A DNA stretch of 64,000 nt from Streptomyces sp. A0958. Lineage in GTDB: Bacteria; Actinomycetota; Actinomycetes; Streptomycetales; Streptomycetaceae. Positions 1 through 8,491 of this stretch are shown one piece after another (the first letter of the stretch is position 1; each line of letters opens with the position of its first letter). Made by a program: the position numbers and the translations under genes. The stretch lies in contig NZ_SSBK01000036.1 in assembly GCF_004795035.1 (NCBI RefSeq), positions 1 to 64,000 on the forward strand. The letters are read 5' to 3'. A model generated the notes under the pieces. The model ran no database searches and had not been told where the DNA came from. It saw only the letters and a program-made list of their open reading frames with translations.

Positions 1-2
1 CC

Positions 3-116
3 CGCATCGACGCCCACCTCACCGACACGCCCCGGGCCCGCACCCGAACCAGCCACTTCGCAGCACTTCGCCCCGCCGACCAAGTCGGCGGGGCGAAGCA
101 ACAGGGCCCGAATTAA
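3..116 (+). CDS. 3' end of an unidentified gene (partial)
   Basis: One frame stays open from the left edge to a TAA at 114-116 and reads about 37 codons with mostly G/C third positions. It ends in the peptide GGAKQQGPN. No start lies in the window and no family can be recognised from so short a piece. A strong hairpin (66-98) lies inside the last codons, which is unusual for a coding end, so this may instead be non-coding DNA after an earlier stop. Confidence 0.3.
   Translation, partial: RIDAHLTDTPRARTRTSHFAALRPADQVGGAKQQGPN
66..98. terminator. Strong hairpin, probable terminator at the left edge
   Basis: CTTCGCCCCGCCGAC at 66-80 is followed by a three-base loop and its exact reverse complement at 84-98, a perfect 15-bp stem. 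There is no T-run after it, which is usual for Streptomyces terminators. It would end transcription entering from the left before the pirin gene. Confidence 0.55.
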
Positions 117-246
117 CCAACAGCGTCCGCTCTCGGTACGGGCCCCTTCCTGCTGCCGGGGGGGCGGTGTGGGAATGGCCGGAGCCTTGCGGGATGTTCA
201 CCATTCAACTAAATTGGTCCAGAACAGTCCCCCGGAGGTGGCTTCC

Positions 247-1203
247 ATGCCCGCAGTGACCGTCGAGAACCCGCTGACCCTGCCCAAGGTGGCCGCTTCG
301 GGCGACGCCGCGGCCCGTCCCGTGCTCGCCGTGACCACGGCGCCGAGCGGGTTCGAGGGCGAGGGCTTCCCGGTCCGCCGCGCCTTCGCGGGGATCAACT
401 ACAAGCACCTGGACCCGTTCATCATGATGGACCAGATGGGTGAGGTGGAGTACGAGGCGGGGGAGCCGAAGGGCACCCCCTGGCACCCGCACCGCGGCTT
501 CGAGACCGTGACGTACCTGATCGACGGCACCTTCGTCCACCAGGACTCCAACGGGGGCGGCGGCACCATCGGCAACGGCGACACCCAGTGGATGACCGCC
601 GGTTCCGGGCTGCTGCACATCGAGGCGCCGCCGGAGTCCCTCGTCATGTCGGGCGGCCTCTTCCACGGCCTCCAGCTCTGGGTGAACCTGCCCAAGGCCG
701 ACAAGATGATGGCCCCGCGCTACCAGGACATCCGCGGCGGCCAGGTCCAGCTGCTCGCCTCCCCGGACGGCGGCGCGCTGCTCCGGGTGATCGCCGGTGA
801 GCTCGACGGCCACGAGGGCCCCGGCATCACCCACACCCCGATCACGATGATCCACGCCACCGTGCGCCCCGGCGCCGAGGTGACGCTGCCCTGGCGCGAG
901 GACTTCAACGGCCTCGCGTACGTGCTCGCCGGGCGCGGCACCGCCGGCGCCGAGCGCCGGCCCGTCCACCTGGGCCAGACCGCCGTCTTCGGCGCCGGCT
1001 CCTCGCTGACCGTCCGCGCGGACGAGAAGCAGGACGGGAACACCCCCGACCTGGAGGTCGTCCTGCTCGGCGGGCGTCCCATCCGCGAGCCGATGGCCCA
1101 CTACGGGCCGTTCGTGATGAACAGCCAGGCCGAACTGAAGCAGGCCTTCGAGGACTTCCAGGCCGGGCGCCTCGGCACCGTGCCCGCGGTCCACGGCATG
1201 TGA
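247..1203 (+). CDS. Pirin family protein
   Basis: The 318-residue product is a bicupin of the pirin family, cytosolic metal proteins, some of which have quercetin dioxygenase or redox-sensing activity. The N-terminal cupin shows the metal-binding set WHPHRG (His80, His82) and GLLHIE (His124, Glu126), and the C-terminal half matches the pirin C domain in length. The start at 247 is chosen because GGAGGTG lies seven bases before it; an in-frame upstream GTG at 169 has no such site. It stands alone, followed after 93 bases by an AI-2E-type membrane protein on the same strand. The exact substrate cannot be told from sequence. Confidence 0.9.
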   Translation: MPAVTVENPLTLPKVAASGDAAARPVLAVTTAPSGFEGEGFPVRRAFAGINYKHLDPFIMMDQMGEVEYEAGEPKGTPWHPHRGFETVTYLIDGTFVHQDSNGGGGTIGNGDTQWMTAGSGLLHIEAPPESLVMSGGLFHGLQLWVNLPKADKMMAPRYQDIRGGQVQLLASPDGGALLRVIAGELDGHEGPGITHTPITMIHATVRPGAEVTLPWREDFNGLAYVLAGRGTAGAERRPVHLGQTAVFGAGSSLTVRADEKQDGNTPDLEVVLLGGRPIREPMAHYGPFVMNSQAELKQAFEDFQAGRLGTVPAVHGM

Positions 1204-1296
1204 CCGGGGACCGCCCCGCCGCCGTCGTGTGACGCCCCGTCACCCGTACGGCGGCACGGGCGGGACACCGCTGCCCGGGCGTGATCGGCTGAGAGG

Positions 1297-2385
1297 GTGC
1301 AGACCCAGAAGCCCCTCCTGCCCGACGGCGCCCGGCGGACGGCCGCCTGGTGCGGTGTCCTCCTGCTGGTCGCCGGTGTCGCCGCCGTCGCCGTCTGGCT
1401 GTGCATCGCCCTCAAGACCGCGGTCACACCGGTGCTCCTCGCGCTGCTCGGTACGGCGCTGCTCGGCCCGGTCCACCGCCGGATGACCGCCCACGGCGTG
1501 AACCGCTCGCTGGCCGCCTTCGTCACCTGCGCGCTGCTCGTCGCCGTCGTCGGCGGGGCGGGCTACATCGTCGTGTCCTCGCTCGTGGAGACCGGCGACC
1601 AGATCGTCCGGTCGCTGAAGGACGCCGGGCAGTGGGTCATCGACCACTTCGACGTCGCGGACGGCACGAACGTGGACGACCTGGAGGCCAACGCCCGCAA
1701 GCTGGCCGAGAAGTTCGGCGCGAGCGCCGCGGGCGGGCTCCTCACCGGCATCAGCCTGGTCGGCTCCCTCGTCGCCACCAGCATCCTCGCCCTGCTGCTG
1801 ACCTTCTTCTTCCTGCGCGACTCCGACCGGGCCGCGCGCCTCGCCCACACCGTCGCCCCGCGCGGCACCGGCGACATGGTCGAGGCGATGGGCCGGCGCG
1901 CCTTCGAGGCCGTCGAGGGCTTCATGCGCGGGACGACGGTCATCGCCCTGATCGACGCCGTCTGCATCACGGTCGGGCTGCTGATCCTGCGGGTGCCCGG
2001 CGCGGTGGGGCTCGGCGCGCTGGTGCTCGTCGGCGCCTACATCCCGTACCTCGGCGCATTCATCTCCGGTGCCGTCTCGGTCCTGGTGGCACTCGCGGAC
2101 CGGGGGTTGGTGATCGCGCTGTGGGCGCTCGGCGTCGTCCTCGCCGTGCAGGTGCTGGAGGGCCACATCCTGCAGCCGGTGATCCAGAGCCGTACGGTCC
2201 AGATGCACCCCGCGATGATCCTGATCGCGCTGACGGCGGGGGCGAGCGTGGCGGGCATCCTCGGCATGCTGCTCGCGGTCCCGCTGTGCGCGGCGGTCTT
2301 CGGCATCCTCGGAGAACTGCGCAAGGGCGGCCACCCCGACGCCCCCGAGGAGCCCGCCCAGGGCACGTTTCCAAGCACTTCCTAG
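1297..2385 (+). CDS. AI-2E family transporter (PerM/UPF0118 type)
   Basis: This 362-residue integral membrane protein has seven to eight hydrophobic segments, for example around residues 15-40, 60-90, 145-170 and 210-330. They are arranged as in the AI-2E/PerM family: two N-terminal segments, a soluble loop, then a clustered C-terminal group containing GAYIPYLGAF. Family members have been linked to autoinducer-2 export or Na+/H+ exchange, and the solute here is unknown. The start is GTG at 1297 with GAGAGG directly upstream. The last four bases overlap the end of the convergent phosphatase gene, so the two genes terminate within each other. Confidence 0.85.
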   Translation: MQTQKPLLPDGARRTAAWCGVLLLVAGVAAVAVWLCIALKTAVTPVLLALLGTALLGPVHRRMTAHGVNRSLAAFVTCALLVAVVGGAGYIVVSSLVETGDQIVRSLKDAGQWVIDHFDVADGTNVDDLEANARKLAEKFGASAAGGLLTGISLVGSLVATSILALLLTFFFLRDSDRAARLAHTVAPRGTGDMVEAMGRRAFEAVEGFMRGTTVIALIDAVCITVGLLILRVPGAVGLGALVLVGAYIPYLGAFISGAVSVLVALADRGLVIALWALGVVLAVQVLEGHILQPVIQSRTVQMHPAMILIALTAGASVAGILGMLLAVPLCAAVFGILGELRKGGHPDAPEEPAQGTFPSTS

Positions 2386-4484
2386 TCCAGGTCCGGCAGC
2401 GCCGGTTCCTCGTCCTCGTTCAGCTCGAACCAGATCGACTTGCCCGCCCCGCGCGGATCGACCCCCCAGCGGTGGGCGAGCATCTCCATCAGCACCAGGC
2501 CACGGCCGCTGGAGGCCATCTCCCCCGGGCGCCGCTTGTGCGGCAGCTCGTCGCTGCCGTCGGACATCTCCACGCGCAGACACCGCTCCCCCGGCACCCC
2601 GGCGGCCTCAGCGACCAACAGCGCGTCCCCGTCCGTGTGCACCAGGACGTTCGTGGCCATCTCGGAGAGCAGCAGCACGGCCGCGTCGACCTGGTCCGGG
2701 TCGGCCCAGTCGTGCAGCAGCTCCCGCAGCTGCTGCCGGGCCACCGAGATCCGCTCCGGCTCGGCCTGGGCGATGGTCAGCGCGGTCCGCCGGGGCGCGG
2801 GCTGGTGCGTGACGGAGCCCTCGCGGCGCAGCAGCAGCACCGCGACGTCGTCCTCGCGCCGGTCGGGGAGCGGCCCGGTCGTGTAGTGCGAGCCGGGCCC
2901 GTGCACGGCCTGCACCAGCGCGTCCGCGAGCTTCTCCAGATCGCCGGTGTGCTGTTCCAGGATGGGCCGCAGCCGGACCCAGCCGGTGGCGAGGTCATGG
3001 CCGCCGGTCTCGATCAGCCCGTCCGTGCAGAGCATGATCGTCTGCCCGGCCTCCAGGACGACCCTGGTCGTCGGATAGTCCGCGTCCGCCTCGATGCCGA
3101 GCGGCAGCCCGCCCTCGGTCCGACGGATGACGGCGGTCCCGTCGGCGGTCGTCACCACCGGGTCGGGGTGGCCGGCCCGCGCGATGTCCAGGACGCCGGT
3201 CTCCGGGTCGGCCTCCGCGTACAGGCAGGTCGCGAAGCGGGCGTTCGCGCCCTCGTCGTCCTCGTGGGGGTCGGTGAGCCCGGAGAGGAAGCGCGAGGCG
3301 CGGGCGAGCACCGCGTCGGGGCGGTGCCCCTCGGAGGCGTACGCGCGCAGGGCGATCCGCAGCTGGCCCATGATCCCCGCCGCCCGTACGTCGTGGCCCT
3401 GTACGTCGCCGATGACGAGGGCGATGCGGCCGCTGGGAAGCGGGATCAGGTCGTACCAGTCGCCGCCGACCTGGAGGCCGCCCCCGGTCGGCACGTAGCG
3501 CGCGGCCACGGTCATCCCCGGGATGTCGGGGCCGAGCGAGGGCATCATCGAGCGCTGGAGGCCGAGCGAGAGTTCCCGCTCGGTGTCGGCGGCGCCGGCC
3601 CGGTCCAGCGCCTGGGCGAGCATGCGGGCCACGGTCGTCAGCACGGACCGCTCGTCCGGCGAGAACGACACCTGATGCCGGAAGCCGGCCATCCAGGTGC
3701 CCATCGTGCGCCCGGACACGATCAGCGGCAGGAACGCCCAGGAGCGGTGTCCGAACCGCCGGACCAGCGGCCAGGTGGCGGGGTAGCGGCCGCGGTAGTC
3801 GTCCGGGCTGGGCAGGTAGATCGCCCGGCCCGTCCGTACGACCTCGGTGGCCGGGTAGTCCGTCTCCAGCGGCATGTCGGTGAACGGGCTCTCGTCGCCC
3901 AGGGTGTGCCCGTGCTGGCCGACGATGGTCAGCCGCTCGCCCTCGAGGCCGAAGACCGCGAGCCCGTCCGGCGAGAACCCGGGCATGGAGAGCGAGTAGG
4001 CGACCCGCAGCACCTCCGTGGTCGACCCGGCCTCGGCCAGGGCCCGGCCCGCGTCCAGCAGGAACGCCTCGCGGGACCGCCGCCAGTCACCGGTGATCGC
4101 GGCGCGCGCCCCGGCGGTGCCCGGCGGGGGCTCGACGACCCCCTGGAGGGTGCCGATGAGCACGTAGTCCTTGCGGCCCTCGCCGGCCGGGAACGGCTTG
4201 GAGCGGCTGCGCACGGTACGCAGCACCCGGCCGCTTCCGTCCACGATCCGCAGCCGCGCCTCGGCAAGGGTGCCCTCGGCGACGGCGAGACCGACCACCC
4301 CGTGGATCTCGTTCCAGTCGACGGGGTGGAAGCGGGAGCGGACCTCCGACTCGCGGAAGACACCGGGCTCGGCGGGCAACTCCAGCAGACGGGCAGCCTC
4401 CGCGTCGAGCGTGACCGTTCCGGCTCCGTTGTCCCAGCGCCACAGCCCGGTCGCGATCGCGGCCAGCACATCCTCGGTGCGCAT
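2382..4484 (-). CDS. PAS-GAF-SpoIIE phosphatase with C-terminal ATPase domain
   Basis: The 700-residue protein is a multidomain serine phosphatase of the kind that controls anti-sigma factor antagonists. A PAS-like domain (about residues 1-130) and a GAF domain (about 140-300) come first. The SpoIIE/PP2C domain (about 310-530) shows the metal-binding GGDWYD and GDVQGHD motifs. A histidine-kinase-like ATPase domain follows (about 560-690), with the N box LSEMATNVLVH and the G box SSGRGLVLM. Carrying both phosphatase and anti-sigma-type kinase domains in one chain is common in Streptomyces. No membrane segment is seen. It faces aspS, with about 150 bases between the two starts, so the promoters share that gap. 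Confidence 0.93.
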   Translation of the reverse strand: MRTEDVLAAIATGLWRWDNGAGTVTLDAEAARLLELPAEPGVFRESEVRSRFHPVDWNEIHGVVGLAVAEGTLAEARLRIVDGSGRVLRTVRSRSKPFPAGEGRKDYVLIGTLQGVVEPPPGTAGARAAITGDWRRSREAFLLDAGRALAEAGSTTEVLRVAYSLSMPGFSPDGLAVFGLEGERLTIVGQHGHTLGDESPFTDMPLETDYPATEVVRTGRAIYLPSPDDYRGRYPATWPLVRRFGHRSWAFLPLIVSGRTMGTWMAGFRHQVSFSPDERSVLTTVARMLAQALDRAGAADTERELSLGLQRSMMPSLGPDIPGMTVAARYVPTGGGLQVGGDWYDLIPLPSGRIALVIGDVQGHDVRAAGIMGQLRIALRAYASEGHRPDAVLARASRFLSGLTDPHEDDEGANARFATCLYAEADPETGVLDIARAGHPDPVVTTADGTAVIRRTEGGLPLGIEADADYPTTRVVLEAGQTIMLCTDGLIETGGHDLATGWVRLRPILEQHTGDLEKLADALVQAVHGPGSHYTTGPLPDRREDDVAVLLLRREGSVTHQPAPRRTALTIAQAEPERISVARQQLRELLHDWADPDQVDAAVLLLSEMATNVLVHTDGDALLVAEAAGVPGERCLRVEMSDGSDELPHKRRPGEMASSGRGLVLMEMLAHRWGVDPRGAGKSIWFELNEDEEPALPDLD

Positions 4485-4561
4485 TGCCCCACTTTAAACC
4501 GGCATGTACGCGGAGGGCAGCGGTGCGGGCCCGCGGACGATCTCGGTGCGGACAATGACAA

Positions 4562-4589
4562 TGAAACGCGCCGGTCGCGGGCGGTAGCC
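4562..4589 (+). promoter_or_regulatory. Candidate promoter of aspS
   Basis: TGAAAC (4562-4567) and TAGCCT (4584-4589) are separated by 16 bases, a fair match to the Streptomyces housekeeping pattern, and lie about 47 bases before the aspS start. This is an eye match only. Confidence 0.3.
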
Positions 4590-4635
4590 TGGGAGGGCTG
4601 ATTCCTCCCCAACCGCGAAGACTGGATGAACGACG

Positions 4636-6417
4636 ATGCATCGGTACAGGTCCCACACCTGCGGCGAGCTCCGCGCCTCTGACGTCGGCACCGACGTCCG
4701 GCTGAGCGGCTGGCTGCACAATCGCCGAGACCTGGGCGGCATCCTCTTCATCGATCTGCGCGACCACTACGGTCTGGTGCAGCTCGTCGCCCGTCCCGGC
4801 ACCCCCGGCAACGACGCCCTGGCGAAGCTCACCAAGGAGACCGTCGTACGGATCGACGGCAAGGTCTCCGCACGTGGCGCGGACAACGTGAACCCGGACC
4901 TGCCGACCGGTGAGATCGAGATCGAGGTCTCCGAGGTCGAGGTGCTGGGCGAGGCCGGCCCGCTGCCCTTCACGATCAACGCCGAGGACGGGGTCAACGA
5001 GGAGCGGCGCCTGGAGTACCGCTTCCTGGACCTGCGCCGCGAGCGCATGCACCGCAACATCATGCTGCGCTCCGCCGTGATCGCCTCGATCCGGTCCAAG
5101 ATGGTGGCCCTCGGCTTCAACGAGATGGCGACGCCGATCCTCACCGCGACGTCCCCCGAGGGCGCCCGTGACTTCGTCGTCCCGTCCCGGCTGAACCCCG
5201 GCAAGTTCTACGCACTGCCGCAGGCCCCGCAGCAGTTCAAGCAGCTGCTGATGATCTCCGGCTTCGACCGCTACTTCCAGATCGCGCCGTGCTTCCGCGA
5301 CGAGGACGCCCGCGCCGACCGCTCGCCGGGCGAGTTCTACCAGCTCGACGTCGAGATGTCCTTCGTGGAGCAGGAGGACGTCTTCCAGCCGATCGAGAAG
5401 CTGATGACCGAGCTCTTCGAGGAGTTCGGCAACGGCCGCCACGTCACCTCGCCGTTCCCGCGCATCCCGTTCCGCGAGTCGATGCTGAAGTACGGCAACG
5501 ACAAGCCGGACCTGCGCGCCAAGCTGGAGCTGGTCGACATCTCCGACGTCTTCGCGGACTCGGGGTTCAAGGCGTTCGCCGGTAAGCACGTCCGCGCCCT
5601 TCCGGTGCCGGACACCGCGGGCCAGTCCCGCAAGTTCTTCGACGGCCTCGGCGAGTACGCCGTGGAGCACGGCGCCAAGGGCCTGGCCTGGGTCCGCGTC
5701 GGCGAGGACGGCACGCTGGCCGGCCCGATCGCCAAGTTCCTCACCGAGACCGACGTCAAGACGCTCACCGACCGGCTCTCCCTCGTCCCGGGCCACGCCG
5801 TCTTCTTCGGCGCCGGCGAGTTCGACGAGGTCTCCAAGATCATGTCCGCCGTCCGTGTCGAGGCCGCCAAGCGGGCCGGCCACTTCGAGGAGGGCGTCTT
5901 CCGGTTCTGCTGGGTCGTCGACTTCCCGATGTACGAGAAGGACGAGGACACCGGCAAGATCGACTTCTCGCACAACCCCTTCTCGACGCCCCAGGGCGGC
6001 CTGAAGGACCTGGAGGAGAAGGACCCGCTGGACATCCTCGCCTGGCAGTACGACATCGTCTGCAACGGCATCGAGCTGTCCTCCGGCGCCATCCGGAACC
6101 ACGAGCCCGAGCTGATGATCAAGGCCTTCGAGATCGCCGGCTACGACCGCGAGACCGTGGAGCACGAGTTCGCGGGCATGCTCAAGGCGTTCCGTCTCGG
6201 TGCCCCGCCGCACGGCGGTATCGCCCCGGGCGTCGACCGCATCGTGATGCTGCTGGCCGACGAGCCGAACATCCGCGAGACGATCGCCTTCCCGCTGAAC
6301 GGCAACGCCCAGGACCTGATGATGGGCGCGCCCACGGTGCTGGATGAGACCCGGCTGCGTGAGCTGAACATCCAGCTCCGCAAGCCGGCCGCGCCGGCGA
6401 AGGACGCGCAGAAGTAG
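4636..6417 (+). CDS. aspS: Aspartyl-tRNA synthetase
   Basis: The 593-residue enzyme charges tRNA-Asp with aspartate using ATP. It has the bacterial AspRS layout: an N-terminal OB-fold anticodon-binding domain (about residues 1-105, RLSGWLHNRRDLGG), a class II catalytic core, and an inserted GAD domain (about 290-420). Class II motif 2 is FRDEDARADRSPGEFYQLD and motif 3 is GGIAPGVDRIVMLL. The length is normal for the family. The ATG at 4636 follows a short leader with no strong GGAGG. The gene is single and is followed by a parS site and a terminator. Confidence 0.98.
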   Translation: MHRYRSHTCGELRASDVGTDVRLSGWLHNRRDLGGILFIDLRDHYGLVQLVARPGTPGNDALAKLTKETVVRIDGKVSARGADNVNPDLPTGEIEIEVSEVEVLGEAGPLPFTINAEDGVNEERRLEYRFLDLRRERMHRNIMLRSAVIASIRSKMVALGFNEMATPILTATSPEGARDFVVPSRLNPGKFYALPQAPQQFKQLLMISGFDRYFQIAPCFRDEDARADRSPGEFYQLDVEMSFVEQEDVFQPIEKLMTELFEEFGNGRHVTSPFPRIPFRESMLKYGNDKPDLRAKLELVDISDVFADSGFKAFAGKHVRALPVPDTAGQSRKFFDGLGEYAVEHGAKGLAWVRVGEDGTLAGPIAKFLTETDVKTLTDRLSLVPGHAVFFGAGEFDEVSKIMSAVRVEAAKRAGHFEEGVFRFCWVVDFPMYEKDEDTGKIDFSHNPFSTPQGGLKDLEEKDPLDILAWQYDIVCNGIELSSGAIRNHEPELMIKAFEIAGYDRETVEHEFAGMLKAFRLGAPPHGGIAPGVDRIVMLLADEPNIRETIAFPLNGNAQDLMMGAPTVLDETRLRELNIQLRKPAAPAKDAQK

Positions 6418-6446
6418 CGTCGTCCGATCCGCGCGCCCCGCACGGG

Positions 6447-6460
6447 GTTTCACGTGAAAC
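6447..6460. other. parS: parS centromere site (ParB binding site)
   Basis: GTTTCACGTGAAAC is a perfect 14-bp palindrome, identical to the actinobacterial parS consensus bound by ParB during chromosome segregation. In Streptomyces such sites cluster around oriC. It lies 30 bases past the aspS stop and its last bases run into the aspS terminator stem. Confidence 0.92.
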
Positions 6461-6491
6461 AGCCCCCGGCCCTCACCCGGCGGGGGCTGTT
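6458..6491 (+). terminator. Terminator after aspS
   Basis: AACAGCCCCCG (6458-6468) and CGGGGGCTGTT (6481-6491) form an 11-bp stem with a 12-base loop. The left arm starts within the parS palindrome. Confidence 0.75.
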
Positions 6492-6913
6492 CCACGTCCC
6501 ACAGGAACCCACAGCCCGCTCCCATGCCCCTGCCAGCTCGGCTCCCTGGCGTTCCCCGCATGACAGAGACTCAGGGACCAGCACACAAGAAGGACCTGAG
6601 ACGCACGACGGGACGGACCTCTGACCGCGCGCACCTGACGCGGTCGCGCCGGCCGCCCCGCAGAGCCTCCTCAGGCCTCCGTCCCCCGTGGAGTCGAAGG
6701 GCCCGGAACCCGTACACGGCAGAGTTCCGGGCCTTCGTGCCGTTCCGCGCGGCGGCCGGCGCGGACGGCGATGACGCCCGGCCGGCTGCATGCGAGTACA
6801 CGAATCACCTGAACGGGTACGGCCGGATGGCCTCCGGTCCGGATTGGCCGGTGCCCCGGGCGGCAATGACTGGCTGGGCCGACACCGGCGCACCGACCGC
6901 TGAGGAGCCCTCC

Positions 6914-7720
6914 GTGCCCGCGCCCCCTTCGCACGCACCCCTGCGCCTGCCCCACGTCGCCTGCGCCCTCGCCCTCCTCGTGCTGCTCGCCGGGTGCGGG
7001 GCGGGCGGCATCGCCGGTACGGACCTGGGCGCCGCCGCCACGCAGCACGCGCACGTCAACGGCGTACCGGGGCCGCCCGGCGCGTCGGTCTCCCCCTCCG
7101 CACCACCGCCGTCGCCGGCGCCGCAGGAGATCCCGGGGCTGGGGCCGAAGACCCGGGCGGCGATCCCGGCCGGGGCGCGGCAGGCGTTCGTCGTCACCGG
7201 TGAGTCCCCGGACTCCAACGAGTCGACCGCCGTCCTCTACACCCGCGACGGCCCCGCGGGCCCCGGCTGGCGGGCCGCACTGCCGCCCTGGCCCGCGCAC
7301 AACGCGCTGGACGGCTGGACGGACGAGCACCGGGAGGGCGATCTGCGCTCACCCGTCGGCGTCTTCACCCTGACCGCGGCGGGCGGCCGCCTCGCACCCC
7401 CGGACACCGCGTTCCCGTACGACATGAGCCCCGACTTCGCCGTGACGGGCGAGGGGTTCCACGGGGAGCCGCTGGAGGGCTCCTTCGACTACGTCGTCGC
7501 CATCGACTACAACCGCGTCCCGGGCACCTCCCCGCTCGACCACACCCGGCCCCTCGGCGAGGAACGTGGCGGCGGCATCTGGATTCACGTCGACCACGGC
7601 GGCCCCACACAGGGCTGCGTCTCGGTCACCGAGGACCGGATGAGACAACTCCTCGGCGTGCTCGACCCGGCCCTCGAACCCGTCATCGTGATGGGGGACG
7701 CGCAGTCGCTGGGCCGCTGA
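6914..7720 (+). CDS. L,D-transpeptidase-fold lipoprotein
   Basis: The 268-residue product has a lipoprotein signal peptide with the lipobox LLAGC near residue 27, so it should be anchored outside the membrane. A proline/serine-rich linker follows. A YkuD-type L,D-transpeptidase domain occupies the C-terminal two thirds, with the catalytic pattern HVDHGGPTQGCVS containing the conserved His and Cys. Such enzymes form 3-3 cross-links in peptidoglycan or attach proteins to it. The GTG at 6914 is chosen because GAGGAG lies six bases upstream and the signal peptide begins directly; the frame is open to 6524 but upstream starts add non-signal sequence. It stands alone after a roughly 420-base non-coding stretch following the aspS terminator. 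Confidence 0.85.
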   Translation: MPAPPSHAPLRLPHVACALALLVLLAGCGAGGIAGTDLGAAATQHAHVNGVPGPPGASVSPSAPPPSPAPQEIPGLGPKTRAAIPAGARQAFVVTGESPDSNESTAVLYTRDGPAGPGWRAALPPWPAHNALDGWTDEHREGDLRSPVGVFTLTAAGGRLAPPDTAFPYDMSPDFAVTGEGFHGEPLEGSFDYVVAIDYNRVPGTSPLDHTRPLGEERGGGIWIHVDHGGPTQGCVSVTEDRMRQLLGVLDPALEPVIVMGDAQSLGR

Positions 7721-7813
7721 GCCGTCGGCGGCGCGGGCCCGTACTCGAGCGGAGAGCTTTGCGAAACGTCCCTTCCCGTATCAAGGACGCATCCTGGGAG
7801 GGAGTGGACACGC

Positions 7814-8491
7814 ATGCACGAGGCAAGGGACATCACGATGCGGGTACTGGTCGCCGAGGACGAGGAAATCCTTGCGGAGCTGGTCGCCACCGGACTGCGG
7901 CGGGCCGGCTTCGCCGTCGACACGGTGTACAGCGGTGATGCCGCCCAGGCCTACCTGGGGCTGCACGACTACGACGTCGTCGTCCTGGACCGCGACCTGC
8001 CCCGGGTGCACGGCGACGACGTGGCGCGCGGACTCGTCGCCTCGGGCTCCCGGACCAGGATTCTGATGCTGACGGCCGCCGGGACCATGGAGGACCGGGT
8101 CGCCGGGCTCGACCTGGGCGCCGACGACTACCTCGGCAAACCGTTCGAATTCCCCGAACTCGTCTCGCGGGTCCGTGCCCTGCGGCGGCGCAGCGCCCGC
8201 CCCGTACCGCCGCAGCTGGAGCGGTACGGCATCCGGCTCGACACCGTGCGCCGGGCCGCGACCCGGGACGGCCGGGACCTGGACCTGTCGCCGAAGGAGT
8301 TCACCGTGCTCCAGCTGCTGCTGGAGGCGGACGGCGGGACGGTCAGCGCCGAGGAACTGCTGGAGCGGGCCTGGGACGCCAACGCCGACCCCTTCACGGG
8401 CGCCGTCCGCGTCTGCATGAGCAAGCTGCGCGGCAAGCTCGGTGAACCGGCCCTGATCCGTACCGTGCAGGGCGTGGGGTACGCCCTGTGA
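7814..8491 (+). CDS. OmpR-family response regulator
   Basis: The 225-residue regulator has an N-terminal receiver domain (VLVAEDEE acidic pocket, phospho-acceptor Asp in VVVLDRDLP) and a C-terminal winged helix (LSPKEFTVLQLLL and SKLRGKLGEP). The ATG at 7814 has GGGAGGGAG nine bases upstream. An in-frame ATG at 7838, preceded by AAGGGA, would give the more typical first residues MRVLVAEDEE, so the true start may be eight codons later. The stop overlaps the GTG of the kinase gene, showing translational coupling. The regulated genes are unknown; nothing next to it suggests a clear stimulus. Confidence 0.93.
   Translation: MHEARDITMRVLVAEDEEILAELVATGLRRAGFAVDTVYSGDAAQAYLGLHDYDVVVLDRDLPRVHGDDVARGLVASGSRTRILMLTAAGTMEDRVAGLDLGADDYLGKPFEFPELVSRVRALRRRSARPVPPQLERYGIRLDTVRRAATRDGRDLDLSPKEFTVLQLLLEADGGTVSAEELLERAWDANADPFTGAVRVCMSKLRGKLGEPALIRTVQGVGYAL

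Noticed and set aside
205..1194. Minus-strand frame opposite the pirin gene
   Set aside because: His/Arg/Gly-rich shadow with no domain; pirin motifs are clear on the plus strand.
4590..4635. T-box or other riboswitch before aspS
   Set aside because: The leader is under 50 bases, too short, and lacks the conserved elements.
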